Source of the DNA: Candidatus Altimarinota bacterium
Lineage (GTDB): Bacteria; Patescibacteriota; Gracilibacteria; BD1-5; UBA6164
Direction: 5' to 3'
Assembly (NCBI GenBank): GCA_028697205.1
Contig: JAQVFO010000009.1
Location: 1-45,037 of the forward strand
Length of the DNA: 45,037 nt
Of this stretch, positions 1-12,447 are shown piece after piece. The translations under genes and the position numbers were made by a program. Position 1 is the first letter of the stretch, and every line of letters begins with the position of its first letter. The notes under the pieces are model-generated. The model did not search any database. It saw only the letters and a program-made list of their open reading frames with translations, and was not told the origin of the DNA.

Positions 1-535
1 ATACATATAGTATAACAAACTTAAAGACAGAATACCAAATCTGAGCAATACTAGAATGATGAAGTATACTATGATACAATGTTCTACCACAAACATATGC
101 AGCCACACCACTAAAGAAAGCAACAGCCATGGTAGTGTGAACATACAATGAAAAGATACTAAAAACAAGTACATGATGACTAGACTATATACTAGCAGTA
201 CCAAGTATAATCAATTGAGATATCCAAGATGTAGACTTGATGAGTATAATAACAAAGAAACAACTAGTATACAATAACTATACAAACCTACCAGATTCAT
301 ACAAGAACCTATGATATAGTATGACATGATGATTTGATTTCATACCAAATAAACTAGTAGTATATAGTTGAAGTACACAAGACCTACTACAAGATTCAAA
401 TAAACTAATATTTATAGGAAATCTTAAACAAGCATATAGTGGAACGATAATACAAAATAATCCAACATACAAAGAAATCATAAATACAGATACAACAATA
501 AATCAAGTTTGAGCGATAACACTAGTAAATGATTA
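1..535 (+). repeat. Pilin N-terminal module, copy 1 (3' part)
   Basis: Near-identical to 1886-2420 with a constant offset of 1885 bases and no indels. Similarity fades after about 535, where the two proteins acquire different C-terminal domains. Confidence 0.9.
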
Positions 536-1526
536 TTTAATTAGTTGAGTTTGATGACTCCCTAAAATAACACAAGAACAAATAGGTAATACTACTCAAC
601 CAAATTCCTGTGAAGCACAACCATCATATACAAATGCTACATTTACAGAATGAACACCAACACTAATAAATCAAGCATGGCAAAACACAAACAATGCTAA
701 TCCATGTTATTATACATGTATAAATTGATATACTTGAAGTGATTGTAGTACACCACCACCATCATTTTTACAAAATTGTACTGCCAATTGACAAATAATC
801 TATGAAGATGCAAACGGACTAGAATTATGAAGAGTAAATAATGCTTGAACAGTATTGTCATGAACTCCATGATTGCTTACTTGTGCATGACATATAGCAG
901 TATGTAGCTGAAATTGAATTTGATATATTATTCAACCATGTAATTTATGAACAAATGTAATTTGAACATCAGGTTCAAGTTTTTGAAATTATTATCAATG
1001 GTGAAGAAATAAATGATTTCCATATTGAGATACAAGTCATCAAGCTACTCAAATTAATTGAACTATATGATTAAATGCTGCTACAGATACATACTGATTT
1101 GTTTGGGACTGAGCTTTACCTTGACAAGCATGGCCTACAACTGCAATAGACAATAACTGGTGATGAAGTACAACAAGTACTACATTAACATATTGGGATG
1201 TTTCAGAAGCAAATAAAATACTTATGCAAGGACCATGTTCAAATGGGTATCATGTTCCAACTCAGAAGGAGTTGAACCAAGTTGTAATAGCATGGTGATG
1301 ATGAAGTAATTGAATTAATTTATCAAACTCGTTAAAATTACCAATAGCAGGTAACCGTCTTGCTTCAGATTGATCTATGGAATGACCATTCATATTGTGA
1401 CGTTACTGGATGTCTTCTCGTTCTGGTGGATGGGGATTTTTCTTAAATTTTACTTCTTCTGCAGTAGAACCTTCAAATACTTCAAGTTCAGCTAGGGGAA
1501 ATACTATTAGATGTTTTAAAAACTAA
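1..1526 (+). CDS. Type IV pilin-like protein with C-terminal FISUMP-like domain (5' partial)
   Basis: The frame enters at base 3 and ends at TAA 1524-1526, with UGA as Gly. It lacks the pilin N-terminus, which lies beyond the left edge. Its first ~530 bases match 1886-2415 of the next gene without an indel, so the missing part is probably the same FTLVE prepilin start. After the shared module come a Cys-rich stretch (CYYTCINGYTGSDC) and a region with YYQWGRNKGFPYGD and SNGYHVPTQKEL, ending in IRCFKN. That pattern resembles the Fibrobacter-type FISUMP paralogous domain with a C-type-lectin-like fold. I infer a surface-displayed minor pilin or adhesin. The last ~50 residues use GGT, GGA and CGT codons that are scarce elsewhere in the window. 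The ligand is unknown. Family assignment is from motif memory only. Confidence 0.8.
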
Positions 1527-1554
1527 AAATAATATATTATTAAAAAATCAATAA

Positions 1555-2420
1555 ATGCAACAAAGCTCGAAAAAAGCCTTCACCCTAGTAGAATTAATAG
1601 TAGTAATAACAATACTAGTAATACTGTGAAGTATAGCCTTTATATCACTACAATCATACACAAAAAATGCAAGAGACGGACAAAGACTGTCAGATATAAA
1701 TAATATAAGAAAAAACCTAGAACTATTCCTAACAGAGAAATGATTCTACCCAACACCAGATAATTGAGTAAATATAACATATAGCTGAGCAACAGCATGG
1801 ATCCAATGAACAGTGTGAGACAATGTAATAAAGAACCTACAGAAACTAAACAAGAAACCAACAGACCCACTAACACAAAATGAATATACATACAGTATAA
1901 CAAACCTAAAGACAGAATACCAAATCTGAGCAATACTAGAATGATGAAGTATACTATGATACAATGTTCTACCACAAACATATGCAGCCACACCACTAAA
2001 GAAAGCAACAGCCATGGTAGTATGAACATATAATGAAAAGATACTAAAAACAAGTACATGATGACTAGACTATATACTAGCAGTACCAAGTATAATCAAT
2101 TGAGATATCCAAGATGTAGACTTGATGAGTATAATAAACAAGAAACAACTAGTATACAATAACTATACAAACCTACCAGACTCATACAATAACCAATGAT
2201 ATAGTATGACATGATGATTTGATTTCATACCAAATAAACTAGTAGTATATAGTTGAAGTACACAAGACCTACTACAAGATTCAAATAAATTAATACTGAT
2301 AAATAACCTTAAACAAGCATATATAAATACAATCGTACAATGAGAACCAACATATAAAGAAATCATAAACACAGATACAACAACAAACCAAGTTTGAGCT
2401 ATAACATTAGTAAATAATTA
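1555..2420 (+). repeat. Pilin N-terminal module, copy 2 (complete)
   Basis: The only complete copy in the window. Bases 1555-1905 align with 44687-45037 (offset 43132), and 1886-2420 align with 1-535. Differences are scattered single-base changes. Confidence 0.9.
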
Positions 2421-3213
2421 CTTATCTAATTGACTTTGAGGTTTACCTAAAGTAAATAATCAAAGTACTTCTTCATTAACTTGTAATCAATGAGAAAATT
2501 TAAGTACATGAGTATGTAAAGATCCTTATTGGAATAATGTAGTATTATTGATGCATATGGATTGAACTAATAGTTGAACAGTATTTACAGATGTTAAATG
2601 AAAAACTATTAATAGATATGGAAATGTTGTAACAAATACAAGTAATAAAAAATTTTGAACTGCCTCAAGTTACTTTTGATGAGCATCAAATTATTTGACA
2701 TTACTAGATAGTGAAGATTGGAATTTTATAGGTGATTTTACTATTGAAGCATGGATTTATCCTACAAATTATTGAAAGAGTCATTGAAGTTATGCTTCGA
2801 GTGTTATTTTTAGTCAAGTTCCATCTTCATCAAATAGATCATTTGAATGTTTTATATTATGAAGTAATACTTCATCTTTTAAAACAGTATGAATAAATGT
2901 TTTTGATGCTTGAGGTTCTATATATTCTTCATCAAGTTCAGGAGCTCTATTTTTTACAAATAGTTGGTATCATGTAGCTTTTGTTCGTTCTTGAAATGTA
3001 TTAAAAACGTTTTTAAATGGGAAAGATTATGTGAATTATACTTTTAATTGAACAATTAGAAATTCAACAGCTAGTGTTTTTATATGAAAAAATGAACGGG
3101 CTGCATATGATGATCCATTTATATGATATATTGATGAATTAAGAGTAACTAAGTGAGTTGCTCGTTATACAACAAACTTTACTCCTCCAAATCAAAGTTT
3201 TGCTAATCAATAA
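1555..3213 (+). CDS. Type IV pilin-like protein with C-terminal LamG-like domain
   Basis: 552 residues. The N-terminus MQQSSKKAFTLVELIVVI is a class III signal: prepilin peptidase would cut between Ala8 and Phe9, leaving Phe +1 and Glu +5, followed by a ~20-residue hydrophobic helix. Residues 1 to ~290 are the module shared with the gene upstream and the gene at 44687. The C-terminal ~190 residues carry FTIEAWIYP, WYHVAFVR, TFLNGKD and GYIDELRVTKGVARYTTNF, the signature of a LamG/concanavalin-like jellyroll that binds glycans or proteins. It starts 28 bases after the previous stop, so the two are probably co-transcribed. Codon use changes from C/A-ending to T-ending codons near 2400. Codon 515 is CGG, rare here. 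I infer a pilus-associated adhesin; the ligand is unknown. Confidence 0.85.
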
Positions 3214-3221
3214 TATTTGAC

Positions 3222-5321
3222 TTATTCTACATAAATTTTACTTTTTTCTTCTTTTAATATTTTTCCATCTTTATCATATAAAATTATTTTAATTAGCTTA
3301 TATCAACTATCAATAGATAAAAAATTATCTTTAATTTCTTTATCATTAACAAACCATTTGTAATTATCATAAGTTAGATTAGTAGAAAAATCTAACTTTA
3401 TTTTTTGAGTATTTTTTGGTTTTAGAAAATCAATTTTATATTTACTATTATTTAAAGGTGATGTAATTTCTAAGTAAGATATCGGATTTTTTTCTATTTT
3501 ATCAATAGGACTTTCATAATTATCTTTCTCAAGATAATCAACAATCCCTTTAAATATTTCTCATGCTCAACTTGCTCAGCTTACTCACTTCATCTCACTT
3601 CAATCCTTATTTCCTGCCCAGACTCAAATTATATAGTTTGATGTATATCAGATTGTCCAATTATCTTTGAAATTTCTAGATGTTCAAGTTTTTAGAAAAA
3701 CCTCTTTATTAGGAAAATCTAGGTTTCAATTTATTGGGAATTCTTCAAGTTTATAATATCTGTTTGTGAGTATTTTTTTTATCATATCTGTATACTTTTT
3801 ATCTATTATTTGTTTACAATTATTTTGTCATTCATTATTGTTTTCTATATTATTAATAATTTTTATATCACATAATTCTCAATTATAAGCAAATAATGTA
3901 TAAGCTTTTGTAAGTTCTAAAAGGTTAATTTCTCAAACTCATAAAGTAAGTGCTAATCAATAATAATCAGCATCTTTATTTAAACTTGTGATTCATAGTT
4001 CTTTTAAAAAATTAAGTAGATTTTGAACTCATACTTTTTCAGCGACTTTTAAAGCTGGAATATTAATACTTTGACTAAGAGATTCAGCAATACTTACTTC
4101 TCATTTATAATCAAGAGAATAATTTTTTGGATCATAAGCATATCATAGATTTGTTTGAAATTGAGTTGGTAAATCAAGAATTGTAGTTTCAGGAGTATAT
4201 CATAAATTTTTAAAGGCTAATAAATATGTAAAAGGTTTTAGAGTAGATCATACTTGTCTAGGAGATGTTAACATACTTACTTGTCAGTTTTCACCATTAT
4301 AATTTATTCATCAAATCATAACTTTTAATTCTTTAGTATTTTTATCAATAATTATAATAGAATAATCTTTTACATTTTTCCACATAAGAGGGAGTATGTT
4401 GTTTTTTGCTATTTCATCTATTTTCTGAGTTAAGTTATAATCAATTGTAGTATTTATTTTAAAATTTCATCAACTTTCATAATCTTCTGATTTCGTAGGA
4501 ATTATATAATTTTTAATATAATCTATAACATAAGGTAATTTATTTTCATGATTTTCATTAAATACTAATTTTTCATTTAATATTTCATTATAGTCTATTT
4601 CATTTATTATTTTATCTTTTAATAATGTGTTACATATTTCTTTAAATCTATTTCTAAATTCTAGTCTGTTTATGTAAGGATTATATTTCTTTGGGTTTTT
4701 AGGAAGTGATAAAAGTGTTATTTGTTCAGCCTTTGTTAAATTTTGTAGATCTTTTCAGAAGTAGTAATTTGATGCTGATTTAATTCAATAATTTAAATAT
4801 CAAAAATATATATTTCACAAATAATTTGATAGAATTTCTTCTTTAGAATAATGTTTATTTAATGCTAAACTTAGATAAAATTCTTTAAATTTTTTTAATA
4901 TTGTTCTGTTTTCATTTAGCCAATAATTGTTTCTAATAACTTGTGAACTTATAGTTGAAGCTCATTCAATTATACTTCAAGCTTTTATATTATTTAACGT
5001 TGCTCTAATTAATGCTAAATAATCAATTCAACTATTTTTGAAAAAACTTTTATCTTCTAAATCTATAATTACACTTTTAGTAAATTCTGGGATTTCATTA
5101 AATTCTAATTTTTGGTGTCTATATTTATTGTTTATAATTATTTCTCATATCTTTATATTTTTTGAATCATAGACTATATTTGAATAAGGAATTTGATTAA
5201 TATTTGGAGTAATAATAAAAGTAAATAAATAGGAAAGAAAAAAGACAATAAAAATAAATAAACTAATATTTAATTTATTAATTCTAAATTTGAAATTTTT
5301 AAATTGTATTTTTTTTAGCAT
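3222..5321 (-). CDS. pbpC: Penicillin-binding protein 1C-type glycosyltransferase/transpeptidase
   Basis: 699 residues. It polymerises lipid II and cross-links peptidoglycan outside the membrane. After a short basic N-terminus there is one membrane helix (about residues 20-37). A GT51 glycosyltransferase domain follows, with EDKSFF and GASTISSQ motifs. The transpeptidase domain has SxxK as STLK (PRQVGSTLKPF), SxN as SIN and KTG as KTGTS. The C-terminal ~75 residues look like the beta-rich PBP1C tail (ITSPLNNSKY). It is divergent from the alpha-2-macroglobulin gene with 67 bases between the starts. The same pairing occurs as pbpC-yfhM in enterobacteria, where it is thought to link wall repair with protease trapping. 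It ends 8 bases from the convergent pilin gene, with no hairpin between them. The length is close to the family norm. Confidence 0.9.
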
Positions 5322-5388
5322 AAATAATATTGTATTTTTCTTTTTAAATATATAATTAATAAGATTATTTTATTAATTTATTATCACT

Positions 5389-8300
5389 ATGCAATTCAAT
5401 TTAGTTTTAGAAAAAATAAAGTTATATAGAAAGCATATTTTATCATTTTTCTTAGTTTTTCTTATAGCTATTTTATGAGTATTTACTTATAATTATTTTA
5501 ATGATTCATCATTTAAAGTTATTGCATGAAACTTTGATTTTAATTATAGAAAAATTCCTTTTGATGTTTGATATATTGATTTTACATTATCTCAAGATTT
5601 AGATGAAAAAACAATAACGAAAGAAAATTTTATAGTAAACCCAAAAATTGATTGAGAATTATCATTAGTTTTTCCAAATACAATTAGATATAAATTTTTA
5701 CAAAAATTAAATATATGAGATGATATATCTATTACCTTGAAACAAGGAATTAAATCAAATAAATGAAAAAATTTATGAAATGATTTTAATTATATAGTTT
5801 CAGTTATAGACTCTCCACATGTATTAAAAATTACTCCTAGCTGAAAACTTGATAATTTATGACAAAATATAGCGGTATTTTTTAATATTCCTATGGTTCC
5901 TTTAGCAAGTTTAAGCGAAAAAGATAAGCTACCTTGTCCTTTAGATATAGAACCAAAACTTGATTGAGTTTGTAAATGGACAACTTCATCAGTTTTGGAA
6001 TTTATTCCAAAAAATTGATTTCTATGAGCTACAAAATATAAATTATCAGTTTCTGATAAAGAATGACTTTTATATAAATTAGCGACATGAAGCACAAGTG
6101 AAATAATAACTCCAAGTTTGAAATATTTTGTTGATAGAAACTTTAGTGCAAGTCAAAAAATAAAAATATGATTTAATTTTGCTCCAGATTTAGATAGTGT
6201 AAAAGATAAAATTATATTGTTTGAGTGATATGTAAAAAAAGATGCTTATTTTACATATGATTGAACAAATGAGTCAGTTATTCTTGTAAATATAAATTGA
6301 TGAAATTATAAGTTTGATACATCTTATTCTTTAAAATTTAAAGAGTGAATTAAGCCAAAATATTGAAATTTACCAACTGAAGTTGAAGAGACAAAAACTA
6401 TTACTTCTTTTCCATTTTTAAATCAAGTTATGGTTTATCAAAATATATTTTCATGATCTAGTGTAGTTGATACAAGAGACTTTACTAGTAATAGTTTCAT
6501 TCCTTCAAAAAATACTTTTTTTAAATTATATTTTGAAAATGAAATTAATTTACTTGATAAAAATTTATTTTCTTTTGAAAGTGATAAATGAGATAAAATT
6601 GATTTTAATTTATCATATGTAAAGGAAGAAAATAGTGAAACTAAAATAATAGAAGAAAATAAAAAGGAAATAAAACTAAGTTTAGCAAAGACTTTACAAC
6701 CTAATACAAAATATAAATTAATTGTAAAAAAAGGAATAAATATAAATTTAGAAAATGATATTATAAGAGAATTTATTACTGCTCCAAAATTTGAGGTTAA
6801 AGATTATAAATTTGTATCATATTCTAAATCTTGTCTATATCTAAACAATAGAATTTTAGATATATGGTCAAAGTCTAATGATTTTATAGATACCATTCCA
6901 TCTTCAAAAGTTAATAGTATAAGTGATTATGAATATGTTGATTATCAGGATAGAGTTGCTATGTGAATAGAAAATCAATATTATTCTGGTGAAGCTATTA
7001 TAAAACAAGTTAATGATAATAAATATATTGAAAGAGGATATTGTCCCCCTGCAAAGTGATGAGATACTTTGTATGTTATAAATACTAGGTTAAATCCAAA
7101 TACTGCATATAAGTTAAGCACTAAACAAACTTTAGAAGATGAATATTGAAATACTATACAATCTCCATTTGAAACTAGTATAAAAACATGAAATATTCAA
7201 GATAAAGATAAATATCTGTATACATCATTATCAAAAGAAGTGAATTTAATTCCTACATCACTACCTCTTGTAGTAAATTTACAAACAATTAATTTAGACA
7301 ATGTTGATATAGATGTTTGTATTATGGACAATAATTGATATATAGATTATTCTCAAAATAAATGGAATCAATGATTCTATCCAAAATGTATAAAAACTTA
7401 TAATAAATCTTTAAAGGTAAAAAATAATTATTGGAATCTTACAAATAATAAGTTTGATGTAGAACAAGATATAGTTGGATGAAAAATAAATGCAAATTTT
7501 ATATTATTAAAATGAAGTGCTTGAGGAAGAAACCAATTTTCAAATGTGTTTATAAGATCTGATTTAAATGTAACACTTGAATCAGGTGAAAATAAAAAGT
7601 TACTTTTTATTACTGATTTTAAATGAAATCAGATTTCAGATTTAAAACTTGATTTTATAAAGTACAATTATGCTAAATATTCTACTGAAATAGTATCTCC
7701 AAAATATTCATATAATAAACTTACTTGAGTTTATGAAATTGAAGGTGGAAATAATGATTATAATTATGTAATTGTTTCAAATGATAAATATTTTTGAATT
7801 GTAGATTTAAATTACAATATGTTTTCTGATTATGATTTTAAATATGTTTGATGAACTCCAACTTATGATACAAATTATTTATATTTATATACTGAAAGAC
7901 CAATTTATAAACCATGAGATACTGTTTATTTAAAATGATTGCTTAGAAAATTTGAATTTAATTGATATAAAAAATCTGATATAAAAAAATGAAAACTTGA
8001 AGTTCTTGATTCAAATTATCAAGTTATTTCAACTATGAATATTAATCTAGATAAGAATTCAAACTTTAATTCTAGTTTTGTAATTCCTAATGAAAGTCCT
8101 CTTTGAGAATTTAGTTTTAGATTTACGACTGCAAATCAAGATTATTATAAAAATGATGCACATTTTTATATTGAAGAGTATAGAAAACCAGATTTTAAAA
8201 TAGATACTTCAACAATAAATACAAATTATAATTTATGAGATAAATTGTCTTTTGATGTATTACCAAAATATTATTTTTGATGAAATCTAGTTAGCACAAA

Positions 8301-11300
8301 TGGCCAATATAGTGTTTTAACTCAAAATTATTTCTTTGATGCAAAAGATTATAACAATTATCAATTTGGTGAATGATATGAATATTTTGATTGTGTTTAT
8401 TGGGGGTATTGTTCTTATAATGATAATCTATCTGATGTTAAAGATTTTGTTGTGGATTCAAATTGAAAATGAATAATAAATTATGATTTTTGAACTGATA
8501 CAGGTTCATCTGAAAAAATTTATACTTTCAATATAGAAGTAACTGATAAAGATACAAAAAAAACTGTTAATAAATCAGTTTCAACTATTTTACATGATAC
8601 AGATGCTTATGTATGATTACAGACTCCATATTGGAATGATAAAAAAGTATGAATAAAATCTGAATTTGTAGTTTTGGATTATGATGCTAAACCATTGGAA
8701 TGAAAAAATATAAAAGTTGAAATAATTAAAAGAGATTGGAAACAAGTAAAAAAAGAGTGAGTTGATTGAGTATTTTATAATGATTATTCACTTGAAGAAA
8801 ACAAAGAATCAGAATTTACTCTTACTTCTGATTTAAGATGAGTAGCTTCAAAAATAATTAATACAAAAGATTCTGGAGAATATATGATTAAAGCTAGTTA
8901 TACATGAAAAAATGGAAAAACTTTTGTTTCATCTAGTATTGTTTATGTATCAAGTGATGATTATGTTTCTTGGTATACACCAAATAATGATACAACAGAA
9001 ATTGTTCCAGAAAAAACACAGGTTTTGGTTTGAGATAAAGCAATATATACACTTAAATCTCCTATTAATAATTGAAAAGCGCTTATAGTTGTAGAAAAAG
9101 ATAATTGAATATTAGATTATTTTATTCATGATATAAAATCATATTGAGACAAGATAACAATAAATGTAAAAGATTCATATTATCCAAATTATTATGTAAG
9201 AGCATTTTTGATATGAAGTGAGAAGTGAAATGATTTACCTATTTACAAAAGAGCATTAACTGCAACAAAAGTTTCTACAGAATATAAAAAATTAAATGTT
9301 TCTATATTAACAGATAAAAAATCATATAAACCATGAGAAAAAGTTTGAGTTTGACTAGTAGTTAATGATAGTAAATGAAATCCAGTTCCATGAGCAAATA
9401 TATCTGTTTCAATTGTTGATGAAAGTTTGCTTGCATTGGTTTGAAATCCAAAGAAAAATCCTTATGCATTTTTCTATGATATGAAGAGATATCTTTGAAC
9501 TTTGATGTATAGTTCCATGATAAATTTAATTGATAAACTTGAAGTAAAAGATATAGCAAATTGAGAAAAATGAGGAGCATGAGAACAAATTAAATGATGA
9601 GATAGTAAGAAAAAAAGATGAGTATTTAAAGATACTGCATTTTGGCAGGCTGATGTTGTAACAGGACAAGATTGAAAAGTTTATATACAAAGTGATAGTC
9701 TTCCTGATAATTTAACAACATGGGTTATAGAAGCTGTTGTGAATACACCTGAAGATAATAAAGTATGAGTAGCATACGAATCTGTTACTACTACAAAAGA
9801 ACTTATAATAAATGATAATTTACCAAACTTCCTATGAGTTTGAGATAGAGTTATTTTGTCACCAGTTGTGTTTAATAAAACATGAAAAGATTGAGATTTC
9901 GAATTAAAAATTGATGCTACGAATTTAGATGTTGTTTGATGAAATATTAGAAAATTATTTATTAAAAATTGAGAATCTAAGACAATTAAATTTGAAGCAA
10001 AAATAAAAGAGAGGAGTTTATTTACAGATATGTATATAGCTTCTTCAAAAATAGATTTTAAAGTAAGTGAGCTTTGTGATAATAATTGTAATAATGTTTT
10101 ATCAGATGAAATAGAAAAAACTATTCAAATAAAAGATAGTTCCACAAAAGAAAGTGTTGCTACTGTTTGAAGCACAAAAGATGTTTCATTTGATGAAAAG
10201 ATAAGTCTTTGAGATTTAAAAGATAAAATATGACAAGTAAAAGTAAATTATAGTGCAACGTTATTTAGTAATTTAACTGATTCAATTGATTATTTAAATA
10301 ATTATCCTTATGGTTGTAGTGAACAAAAAACATCAAGTATAATGCCAAATGTATATATAAAAAATTTATACAATAGTATTTGAGCAGATTTTGATTTAAA
10401 TACAAAATTTATAGATTATTATGATAGTGAAGAAAAGATTTTTAAGAAAAAAAGTTTATTTCAGGTTATAAGTGAATATATAGTAGATATTAGAAAATAT
10501 CAAAAAAATGATTGAGGGTTTGTTTATTGGTATGATGTGGATTCTAAGTATCCAAATTATTCAGATTATAGATTAACTTCATATATAATAAAATCATTAG
10601 CAGAACTTGAAAAAATTTGATATAAGCAGGAATGAAAAGTTATGCTTGATGGTATAGGGTATTTGAAAAATAGGTTCTATATGAATTACATAGAATGATG
10701 TGTAAAAACTAGAGATTATAATTGTAAATATAATGAATCTGATAGGTTAGATGCTATTGAATCTATACTAAGTTACAATTCAAATGACTATGAAGCGTAC
10801 AAAATGTATAAATTACTTGATCTAAAAAATGAGGATACTTCAAGTCAACTTAAAAAATCTATTGTTATAGCAAATTTATTGAAAATTAAATCATTAAATG
10901 AAACAGAAAAAAATACATTAAAAAGTGAAATTGATAAAAGTATAAATAAAGTTATAAATGATGATTTAGTTTACAATCCAAGATGAGCTTATATTGGTAA
11001 ATCTAGTTCATATTCAAGAATTGAAAATACATCTATGTTATTAAAAATTTTATCTATTTTATGAAAGAATGAAATTAGTAATTCAGCATATATAATTGAA
11101 AATTTAAATAGGTGGATAATTTCTCAAAAAAAGAATTGAAGTTTTGGTTCTACACAAGACAATATATATGTACTTGATTGAATAACTAATTATATGATAT
11201 CAAGTGATGAATTAAAAAATATTAATGAAGATGTTAAGTTGAAATTGAATTGAAATAATATTGATGAAAAAATATATAATGATAAAAATAAGTTAGAAGT

Positions 11301-11952
11301 TAGTTCTAAAAGTATAGATTTAAATTCACTTAAAAATAACAATACTTTAAATATATCAAAAACTTGAAATTGAAGTGTTTATTATGATTTGAGTATGGAT
11401 TATTTTTTAACTGGTAAAGATATAGAAGCTAGAGATGAGTGATTTGCTGTTATTAAAGAGTATTATGATTACAATGAATATAAAAAAATTGATTCATTAA
11501 AGAAAAGTGAGTGGCAACAATATATAAAATGAAAAATATCATATGATGATTTAAAATATAAAAAATCAGTTTATGCATACTTAACTAAATTGAATGAATT
11601 TAGTGTTTGACAATTAGTAGTTGTAAGAAACGAAATAATAACACCAGAAACAAGAGATAAGGTTGCTTTTGAAGGATATATTCCATCTTGAGCAGAACTT
11701 ATAAATCCAAATTTAGAAACATCATCAAAAGCTGCATTTAATTTATGAAATGATATTTTTGAAAGAAGTGAATATAGAATGGATAGGTTTTTTGGATATG
11801 TAACAACTCTAGATTCTTGAATTTATGATATATCATATTTAATTAGATTTACTCATGCTTGAGATTTCTATGTTAAACCTAGTTATATAAGTGAATTTTA
11901 TAATGCTGAAGTTTTTGGTAGAAGTGATGGGGAAGTTATAAGTGTAAAATAA
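5389..11952 (+). CDS. Bacterial alpha-2-macroglobulin (thioester protease inhibitor)
   Basis: 2187 residues, longer than typical bacterial A2M (about 1,500-1,900). An N-terminal uncleaved-anchor helix (FFLVFLIAILGVF, about residues 24-37) replaces the usual lipobox, so it is probably held in the membrane with the body outside. Many beta-sandwich macroglobulin domains follow, including RPIYKPGDTVYLKG near the middle. The thioester motif is YGCSEQ with Cys1643, equivalent to the CLEQ/CXEQ of the family. The thiol-ester-domain helices and the receptor-binding-like domain complete the C-terminus. The family traps attacking proteases through a conformational change and covalent capture. Divergent partner of pbpC. 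It is read through a great many UGA-Gly codons and ends just before a strong hairpin terminator. In a cell that lives against another cell it may guard against host or prey proteases (inference). Confidence 0.9.
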
Positions 11953-11959
11953 TAAAAAG

Positions 11960-11983
11960 TCCTTGAGCAATCAAGGATTTTTT
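11960..11983 (+). terminator. Rho-independent terminator after A2M
   Basis: Stem TCCTTGA/TCAAGGA with loop GCAA, followed by a run of six T; 7 bases after the A2M stop. Confidence 0.85.
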
Positions 11984-12065
11984 ATTATAATAACTATTCT
12001 CATTTTAATTTGATTTTAATATAAAAATAATTATAATAAATGGAAATATATTTTACCTTATATTT

Positions 12066-12413
12066 ATGAAACTACATTATTATATAGAAGATATAATTGA
12101 GATATGTGATGATACACATCTTACTGCAGAGGAAGTGTTTTTAAAAGTAAAAGAAAAGTATAAGGACGCAGGGAAATCTTCTATATACAGAAATTTAGAG
12201 GATTTATCAAAAAAATGAATATTAAAAAAAGTAGAATGACTTTGAAAAAAAACATATTTTGAAAAAGATAAATGAAACCACGTTCATTTGGTTGATACAA
12301 ATACTTGAGAAATTATTGATTTTTGTCCACTTAAATTTGATACCTCATTTTTACCTCCAAACTTTTCTTTGGAAAGTATGGACCTAAAATTTTTTGGTAA
12401 AATAAAAAGCTAG
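12066..12413 (+). CDS. Small Fur-family transcriptional regulator
   Basis: 115 residues, shorter than the usual ~140-150. The winged helix shows HLTAEEVFLKVKEKY and SSIYRNLEDLSKKGILKKV, the Fur-family recognition-helix region. It is followed by GNHVHLVDTNTGEIIDF, equivalent to the HHHLxCxxCG segment, but with both Cys of the structural zinc site replaced, so that zinc site is probably absent. The C-terminal dimerisation part is cut short. It is a monocistronic gene between two hairpins. It probably regulates metal or oxidative-stress genes; the target cannot be read from context. No conventional Fur box was identified. Confidence 0.75.
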
Positions 12414-12434
12414 AATTTATTCTAGCTTTTTATT
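12406..12434. terminator. Bidirectional terminator between fur-like gene and 12448 gene
   Basis: Stem AAAGCTAGAA/TTCTAGCTTT with loop TTTA and T-runs on both sides. It overlaps the Fur-like stop codon and serves both convergent genes. Confidence 0.8.
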
Positions 12435-12447
12435 TTTAACTAAGTTA

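Noticed and set aside
1370-1526. A confirmed diversity-generating retroelement
   Set aside because: No reverse transcriptase, accessory protein or template repeat was found in the window; kept only as a hypothesis.
1640-2089. Long open frame on the minus strand opposite the pilin module (also at 44772-45035)
   Set aside because: It lies antisense to a clear pilin gene with a prepilin signal; its Leu/Val/Tyr-rich product is the mirror of A-rich plus-strand codons and repeats wherever the module repeats.
10804-10986. Short plus-strand frame looking like an independent small gene
   Set aside because: It is an internal UGA-free piece of the A2M gene, in the same frame.
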